Origin: Palsa-504 sp003136255 | GTDB lineage: Bacteria; Actinomycetota; Actinomycetes; Streptosporangiales; Streptosporangiaceae | Reading direction: 5' to 3' | Assembly: GCA_003136255.1 (NCBI GenBank) | Contig: PLDT01000127.1 | Coordinates: 1-6,870 of the forward strand | DNA length: 6,870 nt | Shown here: positions 1-5,732 of the stretch, piece after piece | How positions within the stretch are numbered: the stretch's first letter is position 1 | Layout: the number at the start of each line of letters is the position of its first letter | Notes under the pieces: model-generated | Database searches by the model: none | What the model was told of the DNA's origin: nothing | The model's input: the letters and a program-made list of their open reading frames with translations, nothing else | Translations under genes and position numbers: made by a program

Positions 1-446
1 GGGGAGTTGAAGCTGAAGACCTGGTGGACCAGGGCGTGCTTGAGCTCGTGGTCGAAGATCACGGCGTCTTCTTCGGTGGCGAAGTAGCCCTGCTTGCGGC
101 CGGTCTCGGTGTAGACGCCGACCACGCGGTCGACGAGTTGCTTGAGGCTCCACTCGCGGGTCGGGGAGCCGACCGCACCGCGGAAGTACTTGGTGGTCAC
201 GATGTTGGCCGCGTTCACCGACCAGAAGTCGGGGAACTCCACGCCGTGCTGCTCGAAGTTGACCGAGCCGTCCCGCCAGTTGGTCATCACCACGTCACGG
301 CGTTCCCAGGTGATCTGGTCGTAGGGGTGTACGCCGGGCGTGGTGTAGATGCGCGTCATCGTGAGGCCGCCGCGCTGGGTTCGCTGACTGGGGGCCTCCT
401 CGGCGCTCTTTCCCTTGCGGGCCCTGCTGCTCGCCGTCTCGGTCAT
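1..446 (-). CDS. nrdJ: Class II (vitamin B12-dependent) ribonucleotide reductase NrdJ, N-terminal 148 residues
   Basis: This enzyme reduces ribonucleotides to deoxyribonucleotides with adenosylcobalamin as radical source, in the cytoplasm. Only the N-terminal part is in the window; the gene continues past the left edge. The translated start (MTETASSRARKGKS) leads into segments I recognise from actinobacterial NrdJ: TRIYTTPGVHPYDQ (about residues 36-49), VNFEQHGVEFPDFWSVNAAN (about 66-85), TKYFRGAVGSPTREWSLKQL and HALVHQVFSFNSP at the edge. The catalytic cysteines and the cobalamin-binding part lie outside, so completeness cannot be judged. The start is ATG at 446-444, with a GGGGGAAG ribosome binding site directly upstream. 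It lies 81 bp after nrdR on the same strand, which suggests an nrdRJ operon controlled from the nrdR promoter. I see no cobalamin riboswitch in the 81-bp gap. The family call is confident; it rests on recalled sequence, not a search. Confidence 0.93.
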   Translation of the reverse strand, partial: MTETASSRARKGKSAEEAPSQRTQRGGLTMTRIYTTPGVHPYDQITWERRDVVMTNWRDGSVNFEQHGVEFPDFWSVNAANIVTTKYFRGAVGSPTREWSLKQLVDRVVGVYTETGRKQGYFATEEDAVIFDHELKHALVHQVFSFNS

Positions 447-453
447 AACTTCC

Positions 454-473
454 CCCTTCCGGGACCCTTCCGG
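454..473 (-). repeat. Two direct copies of a 9-bp purine-rich unit ahead of nrdJ
   Basis: On the minus strand CCGGAAGGG occurs twice, 11 bp apart (plus positions 465-473 and 454-462), ending just before the GGGGGAAG ribosome binding site of nrdJ. The two copies give the leader two Shine-Dalgarno-like stretches. A small palindrome, GGCCGT/ACGGCC at 484-497, lies slightly further upstream in the same nrdR-nrdJ gap. No function is implied by either. Confidence 0.4.
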
Positions 474-527
474 ATCCCTCCCAGGCCGTGTACGGCCATG
501 CTGCAACGATGACAACTTCGTGACGTC

Positions 528-1004
528 CTAGGGTGTCGTTTCCGCCGGTTGGCTACCTTGGCGGCCCTGGCGCAGGGTGGCGATCTCGTCCTCGAAGTCG
601 GCGAGCGACTCGAAGCTGCGGTAGACCGAGGCGAACCTGAGGTAGGCCACCTCGTCCAGTTCCCGCAGCGGGCCGAGGATGGCCAGGCCCACTTCGTGCG
701 AGGGGACCTCAGCCAGGCCGCGGGCCCTGATCGTCTCTTCCACCTGCTGAGCCAGGATGGCCAGCTTGTCCTCGCTGACCGGCCGTCCCTGGCAGGCGCG
801 CTGGACCCCGCGGATGATCTTGTCCCGGGTAAACGGCTCGGTGACCCCGCTGCGCTTGGCCACCATCAAGATGACCGTCTCCTGCGTGGTGAACCGGCGC
901 CCGCACTCGGGGCACGACCGCCGGCGGCGGATCGCGGCACCGTCGTCCGCGGTCCGGCTGTCGATGACCCTGCTGTCCGGATGACGACAGAATGGGCAGT
1001 GCAC
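528..1004 (-). CDS. nrdR: Transcriptional repressor NrdR, zinc-ribbon and ATP-cone
   Basis: NrdR represses ribonucleotide reductase genes in response to (d)ATP. The product has 158 residues, the usual family length. The N-terminal zinc ribbon is complete, with cysteines C3, C6, C31 and C34 (MHCPFCRH and SCPECGRRF). The ATP-cone follows at about residues 46-136, beginning VAKRSGVTEPFTRDKI. The C-terminal stretch VAYLRFASVYRSFESLADF is typical of the family. The start codon is GTG at 1004-1002, shown by an excellent GGGAGGTGAT ribosome binding site upstream; the stop is TAG at 530-528. nrdJ follows 81 bp downstream on the same strand, and the pair is known as nrdRJ in streptomycetes. Two candidate NrdR boxes in its own promoter (1051-1098) imply autoregulation together with nrdJ. 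Nothing is missing or unusual in the protein. Confidence 0.97.
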   Translation of the reverse strand: MHCPFCRHPDSRVIDSRTADDGAAIRRRRSCPECGRRFTTQETVILMVAKRSGVTEPFTRDKIIRGVQRACQGRPVSEDKLAILAQQVEETIRARGLAEVPSHEVGLAILGPLRELDEVAYLRFASVYRSFESLADFEDEIATLRQGRQGSQPAETTP

Positions 1005-1037
1005 GCGATCACCTCCCCAAGGCTGCTTGCAGTACTA

Positions 1038-1066
1038 ATTATACTCGGTAACACAACTTGTGGAAA
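1038..1066 (-). promoter_or_regulatory. nrdR(J) promoter
   Basis: Reading leftwards on the minus strand, a perfect TATAAT -10 hexamer sits at 1043-1038. A TTTCCA -35 (4 of 6 to TTGACA) sits at 1066-1061, with a 17-bp spacer. The region is locally AT-rich against a GC-rich background. Transcription would start near 1031, about 27 bp ahead of the GTG start. One NrdR box covers the -35 and spacer. The -10 is convincing; the -35 is only fair. Confidence 0.7.
1051..1066. promoter_or_regulatory. NrdR box, promoter-proximal
   Basis: The 16-mer ACACAACTTGTGGAAA matches the left half of the NrdR-box consensus (acaCwAtATaTwGtgt) and the T.T.G core of the right half; the last bases are off. It overlaps the -35 and spacer of the nrdR promoter, where bound NrdR would block polymerase. 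Its centre is 32 bp from the second box, about three helical turns, which is the side-by-side geometry known for paired NrdR sites. Confidence 0.62.
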
Positions 1067-1082
1067 AACCACAGCGCTGTAA

Positions 1083-1098
1083 CTACTAGATGTTGTGG
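1083..1098. promoter_or_regulatory. NrdR box, promoter-distal
   Basis: On the minus strand the 16-mer CCACAACATCTAGTAG keeps the CwA-AT-TwG core of the NrdR-box consensus. It lies just upstream of the -35, with 16 bp between it and the proximal box. The pairing and spacing support the call more than either single match does. Confidence 0.68.
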
Positions 1099-1212
1099 TT
1101 ACGGTAGACCACGAGGGCGGCCGGAGGCAAGCAGGCGCGAGCCTTCGATCCGGAATTCGCGGCAGCCGGGCCGATATGAGCGGGGTGCCGGCGTGTCGCG
1201 GCGGTGGGTGGC

Positions 1213-1264
1213 TCAGCCGTGGGGTCAGTCGCGGGGGGTCGGTCGTGGGGCTCAGTCGCGGGGG
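1213..1264. repeat. Four imperfect tandem copies of a ~13-bp unit at the 3' end of the LysM gene
   Basis: Copies begin at 1213, 1225, 1239 and 1252 and share the pattern TCRGYCGYGGGG. The copies at 1225 and 1252 share 13 identical bases (TCAGTCGCGGGGG). The last copy contains the stop codon and final codons of the LysM gene, so on the minus strand the coding end CCCCCGCGACTGA is repeated downstream. It looks like slippage or duplication of the gene end. No terminator with a U-run is seen for this gene, and the repeats may occupy that place. Confidence 0.65.
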
Positions 1265-1734
1265 ACCCGCAGTCGCTGGCCCGCGAAGACCACGTTCCCG
1301 GTCAGCCGGTTGAGCTCGATGATCTGCTCGACGACCACCCGGGTGTCGGTGCCGGGGTCGGCGCTCTCGGCGACCGACCACAGGCTCTGGCCGGGGAGGA
1401 CGGTGACCTGGGCGAGGCTCTGCTGGGGCGCCCGCGCCGGCCCCGGGTAGTTGGTGGCCTGCGCCGCCCCGGCGATGACCAGGGACAGCGCGGCCAGGAC
1501 GAGCGCGGTGGCGACCACGACCACGACGCGGCCGCGCCTGGTCAGCCGGAGCGGCGCGTTCGCCGGCTGGCCGCGGGCCGGCTCGGAGCGCGGGACATGG
1601 CTCGGTACCGGCGAATCCGCGGGAGCGATCCAGCGGACGGCCGCCCGGCTCCGGGCGGTGTCCTGCGGCAATGCCGCTGGCAGCTCAGGCAACTCCGGAA
1701 GCTCCGGAAGCTCTTCCGCCCGCATCGCGCTCAT
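1252..1734 (-). CDS. Membrane-anchored LysM protein, divergent from lexA (ChiZ/Rv2719c-type position)
   Basis: The product has 160 residues: a cytoplasmic N-terminal tail with four ELP triplets (residues 8-19) and a proline-rich stretch, a basic patch LRLTRRGR, one membrane segment (about 69-91) and a C-terminal LysM domain (about 108-157, VTVLPGQSLWSVAESADPG to AGQRLRVP). LysM binds N-acetylglucosamine polymers such as peptidoglycan, so the C-terminus should sit outside the membrane. The start is ATG at 1734-1732 with GGAGG five bases upstream. In M. tuberculosis the LysM gene in this position (chiZ, Rv2719c) is DNA-damage induced and slows division, and other actinobacteria keep a division inhibitor beside lexA. 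A damage-linked role in wall or division control is inferred from position, topology and the LexA boxes upstream. No hydrolase motif is visible, so enzymatic activity is not claimed. Confidence 0.88.
   Translation of the reverse strand: MSAMRAEELPELPELPELPAALPQDTARSRAAVRWIAPADSPVPSHVPRSEPARGQPANAPLRLTRRGRVVVVVATALVLAALSLVIAGAAQATNYPGPARAPQQSLAQVTVLPGQSLWSVAESADPGTDTRVVVEQIIELNRLTGNVVFAGQRLRVPRD
1678..1713 (-). repeat. In-frame ELP triplet repeat (four copies) in the LysM protein
   Basis: Codons 8-19 encode Glu-Leu-Pro four times. The first two copies are identical in DNA (GAGCTTCCG) and the other two have diverged at third positions (GAGTTGCCT, GAGCTGCCA). Synonymous drift with the protein unit kept suggests older repeats held at the protein level. 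It lies in the tail predicted to be cytoplasmic. Confidence 0.75.
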
Positions 1735-1806
1735 GACGACCTCCGCTGCTCAAACCTTCATTCGAGCTATACTCTTAACTATGTCCGCTCTCGGACCCCT
1801 GCTCGA

Positions 1807-1822
1807 TCGAACCTGTGCTCGA
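1807..1822. promoter_or_regulatory. LexA (SOS) box 1, LysM-gene side
   Basis: TCGAAC-CTGT-GCTCGA matches 11 of the 12 fixed positions of the actinobacterial SOS palindrome TCGAAC-N4-GTTCGA. It lies between the LysM gene and lexA and directly abuts box 2. It is nearer the LysM gene and would repress that gene until RecA triggers LexA self-cleavage. Confidence 0.85.
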
Positions 1823-1838
1823 TCGTACGCCTGTTCGA
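1823..1838. promoter_or_regulatory. LexA (SOS) box 2, abutting box 1
   Basis: TCGTAC-GCCT-GTTCGA matches 11 of 12 fixed positions of the same palindrome. It starts on the base after box 1 ends, so the two centres are 16 bp apart, about one and a half helical turns. Dimers on the two sites would lie on roughly opposite faces of the DNA. Confidence 0.83.
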
Positions 1839-1857
1839 TCGGAAGATCTACTACATC

Positions 1858-1879
1858 GTTGTATCGCGAGGGTCTGACA
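1858..1879 (-). promoter_or_regulatory. Candidate PafBC/RecA-NDp-type damage promoter toward the LysM gene
   Basis: On the minus strand TGTCAGAC (1879-1872), exactly 8 bp, then TACAAC (1863-1858) resembles the mycobacterial LexA-independent damage promoter TTGTCRGTG-N8-TAnnnT. The TGTCAG core and the N8 spacing fit; the last two bases of the upstream element and the last base of the -10 do not. A transcript from here would cross both abutting LexA boxes before reaching the LysM start at 1734. It is suggestive, not firm. Confidence 0.4.
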
Positions 1880-1894
1880 TTTTCGCGACACGTC

Positions 1895-1908
1895 CGAACA
1901 GATGTTTG
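1895..1908. promoter_or_regulatory. LexA (SOS) box 3, lexA side
   Basis: CGAAC-AGAT-GTTTG fits the Gram-positive SOS consensus CGAACRNRYGTTYG at every position. It overlaps the probable -35 of lexA, so LexA would repress its own synthesis. It is the best match of the three to that consensus and the only one close to lexA. Confidence 0.88.
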
Positions 1909-1934
1909 GGATACGGAACGGAAAACGTTAGTCT
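1906..1934 (+). promoter_or_regulatory. Probable lexA promoter
   Basis: TTGGGA (1906-1911) and TAGTCT (1929-1934), 17 bp apart, are the best -35/-10 pair seen upstream of lexA. Each hexamer is only a partial match. The -35 lies under LexA box 3, as expected for an autoregulated lexA. The leader would be about 50 bases long. Confidence 0.4.
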
Positions 1935-1989
1935 CTAGGCAGCACGCAAGAATCCGGACACGGAAGGTCATCAAATGGAGGAAACCGCC

Positions 1990-2787
1990 ATGGGAGGCAC
2001 TACAACGGGCACTTCCAGCACCGAGGCGCCCAGACCCAAGGGGCGACCAGGGCGCAAGCCGAAGGGCAGCGTGCCCGTGATTGTGCCGGAGACGCCGGAC
2101 AAGCCCGATCCCGATCACGTGCTGACCTGGCGGCAGCGCAAGGTGCTCCAGGTGATCAGGGAGTCCGTGCAGAAGCGCGGCTATCCGCCGTCGATGCGGG
2201 AGATCGGCGAGGCGGTCGGCCTGACCAGCACGTCCAGCGTCTCGTACCAGCTCAGCACGCTGCAGCGCAAGGGCTACCTGCACCGGGACGTGGGCCGGCC
2301 GCGGACCGTGGAGGTGCGCCTGCCCGGTCACCCGGCGGTGCGCCCGGAGCCGGGCCGCGAGCGCGAAGAAGAACTGCCCTCCGACATCCCCGGCAACGAC
2401 ATCCCGTCACAGGAAGCGGCGTACGTGCCGCTGATCGGGCGGATCGCCGCGGGCGGGCCGATCCTGGCCGAGCAGTACGTGGAGGACATCTTCCCGCTGC
2501 CTCGGCAGCTGGTCGGCGAGGGCACCCTGTTCCTGCTCAAGGTGGTCGGCGACTCCATGATCAACGCCGCGATCGCGGACGGGGACTGGGTCGTGGTCCG
2601 GCAGCAGGAGGACGCGCAGAACGGCGACATCGTGGCCGCCATGCTCGACAGCGAGGCGACGGTGAAGACCTTCAAGCGCAGCGACGGGCACGCCTGGCTG
2701 ATCCCGCACAACCCGGCCTACACGCCGATTCTCGGTGACGAGGCCAGCATCCTGGGCCGCGTCGTCGCGGTCCTGCGGCGCGTCTGA
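1990..2787 (+). CDS. lexA: SOS repressor LexA, self-cleaving
   Basis: LexA represses DNA-damage genes and cleaves itself when RecA filaments form. The N-terminal winged helix begins LTWRQRKVLQVI (from residue 45), with the recognition region MREIGEAVGLTSTSSVSYQL (69-88). The C-terminal peptidase part has the Ala-Gly cleavage site in GRIAAGGP (A154-G155), catalytic Ser189 in VVGDSMI and Lys226 in ATVKTF, so all self-cleavage parts are present. I chose ATG 1990 (265 residues) because GGAGGAAA lies 8 bases upstream. ATG 1975 (270 residues) is an in-frame alternative with its own GGAAGG site. About 44 residues precede the winged helix, against a few in the 202-residue E. coli protein; they include a KGRPGRKPKG stretch like an AT-hook. 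The gene is divergent from the LysM gene, with LexA boxes between, and convergent with leuS. Confidence 0.96.
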   Translation: MGGTTTGTSSTEAPRPKGRPGRKPKGSVPVIVPETPDKPDPDHVLTWRQRKVLQVIRESVQKRGYPPSMREIGEAVGLTSTSSVSYQLSTLQRKGYLHRDVGRPRTVEVRLPGHPAVRPEPGREREEELPSDIPGNDIPSQEAAYVPLIGRIAAGGPILAEQYVEDIFPLPRQLVGEGTLFLLKVVGDSMINAAIADGDWVVVRQQEDAQNGDIVAAMLDSEATVKTFKRSDGHAWLIPHNPAYTPILGDEASILGRVVAVLRRV

Positions 2788-2822
2788 GCACGGCGGCCTC
2801 CTGGGAACAGGAGGCCGTGCTC
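2786..2822 (+). terminator. lexA terminator hairpin, overlapping the stop codon
   Basis: GAGCAC plus GGCCTCCTG pair with CAGGAGGCC plus GTGCTC: 15 bp with a 3-base bulge (GGC) and a GGAA loop of the stable GNRA type. The stem begins inside the TGA stop (2785-2787). No U-run follows, which is common for actinobacterial stem-only terminators. It may work in both directions between the convergent genes. Confidence 0.8.
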
Positions 2823-2851
2823 CGGTCACATGCCGGTGGTCATCGCTGGGT

Positions 2852-2887
2852 GCGGGGTCCGGAGTCCGGGTTGGGATTCCGGCCCGC
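2852..2887 (-). terminator. leuS terminator hairpin
   Basis: On the minus strand GCGGGCCGGA pairs with TCCGG and CCCGC, a 10-bp stem with a 2-base bulge and a 14-base loop. It starts one base after the leuS stop codon (2891-2889). There is no U-run. With the lexA hairpin, each of the two convergent genes has its own stem in the short gap. Confidence 0.6.
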
Positions 2888-2888
2888 G

Positions 2889-5375
<2,487 letters not shown>

Positions 5376-5442
5376 TGTTTCCTCGCCATCGAATCGGTCC
5401 CGGTCCGGTCAACCCTTCGGGGGTGATTGAGCTCCTGCAATG

Positions 5443-5466
5443 AAAACGCCCCTCGACACGAGGGGC
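5443..5466 (-). terminator. Intrinsic terminator in the leuS leader (attenuator)
   Basis: On the minus strand GCCCCTCG, loop TGT, CGAGGGGC form a perfect 8-bp stem followed by GTTTTC, a short U-run. It ends 67 bases before the leuS ATG. The neighbouring gene upstream is divergent, so this terminator has no upstream gene to end; it can only act on the leuS leader transcript, as expected of an attenuator. Confidence 0.85.
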
Positions 5467-5498
5467 AGCCGCGCCAACGACGGTAGGTCGGCGCGGCT
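5467..5498 (-). promoter_or_regulatory. Leader hairpin between the leucine peptide and the terminator
   Basis: AGCCGCGCC and GGCGCGGCT form a perfect 9-bp stem with a 14-base loop on the minus strand. The 5' arm shares two bases with the TAG stop of the leader peptide, and the 3' arm ends on the base before the terminator stem starts. A ribosome at the stop codon would cover the 5' arm. It is probably the pause or 1:2 hairpin of an attenuator. Confidence 0.75.
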
Positions 5499-5526
5499 AG
5501 GTAAGAAGCAGCCGGACGGCACGCAT
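5497..5526 (-). CDS. leuS leader peptide MRAVRLLLT
   Basis: A 9-codon reading frame precedes the leuS attenuator: ATG CGT GCC GTC CGG CTG CTT CTT ACC TAG. Three consecutive Leu codons, two of them CTT, which is rare in such GC-rich genomes, would make translation sensitive to charged tRNA-Leu. The stop overlaps the first hairpin, and the terminator follows, so the arrangement is that of a classical amino-acid attenuator. There is no room for a ribosome binding site: the -10 element ends 7 bases before the A of ATG, so the message is probably leaderless. Leader-peptide attenuators upstream of leuS have been predicted before in some Streptomyces. Chance cannot be fully excluded for nine codons, but peptide, stop, hairpin and terminator all fall where they should. 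Confidence 0.8.
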   Translation of the reverse strand: MRAVRLLLT

Positions 5527-5532
5527 GCGCAC

Positions 5533-5538
5533 AGGATA
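5533..5538 (-). promoter_or_regulatory. -10 element for the leuS leader transcript
   Basis: TATCCT on the minus strand (5538-5533) is followed by six bases and then the A of the leader-peptide ATG at 5526, the usual distance to a transcription start. No good -35 is seen at 16-18 bp upstream, where the DNA is nearly all G and C. The position relative to the leader peptide is the main support. Confidence 0.55.
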
Positions 5539-5641
5539 GCGCACCCGCCCCGCTCGGGCGGCCGGGCTCAGCCGGGGGGCCGCACGCGGGCTCGGCATAG
5601 AGGTCAAAGGCCGGTATCACGGGTCAGAAATGCATGTGCGC

Positions 5642-5670
5642 GGGGAAATCAGCGCGTCTCGCCATTCCCC
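5642..5670. repeat. Inverted repeat GGGGAA-N17-TTCCCC abutting the -35 of the KS-like gene
   Basis: Six-base arms at 5642-5647 and 5665-5670 are separated by 17 bases; the right arm touches the -35 hexamer at 5671. Placement just upstream of a promoter suits an operator or activator site. With arms this short, chance is quite possible. Confidence 0.3.
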
Positions 5671-5699
5671 TTGACGGGCGGCCAGCCAGCCTCTATTCA
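5671..5699 (+). promoter_or_regulatory. Candidate promoter of the KS-like gene
   Basis: TTGACG (5671-5676, 5 of 6 to the -35 consensus) is followed after 17 bp by TATTCA (5694-5699, weak -10) in a locally AT-richer patch. Transcription would start near 5706, giving a leader of about 27 bases before the ATG at 5733. The leuS leader promoter fires the opposite way from about 130 bp to the left. Confidence 0.5.
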
Positions 5700-5732
5700 T
5701 CTTTACTGGGGAGCCAGCGGGGCGGGGGGACG

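Noticed and set aside
24..512. Open frame on the plus strand opposite nrdJ
   Set aside because: NrdJ on the minus strand matches the family closely; the plus-strand product is a mirror of it with no features of its own.
447..527. Cobalamin riboswitch ahead of the B12-dependent reductase gene
   Set aside because: Only 81 bp, with no B12-box-like sequence; only a small palindrome and a short repeat are present.
5376..5526. T-box riboswitch upstream of leuS
   Set aside because: The leader is too short, with no T-box consensus or long specifier stem. A leucine leader peptide with a terminator explains the region better.
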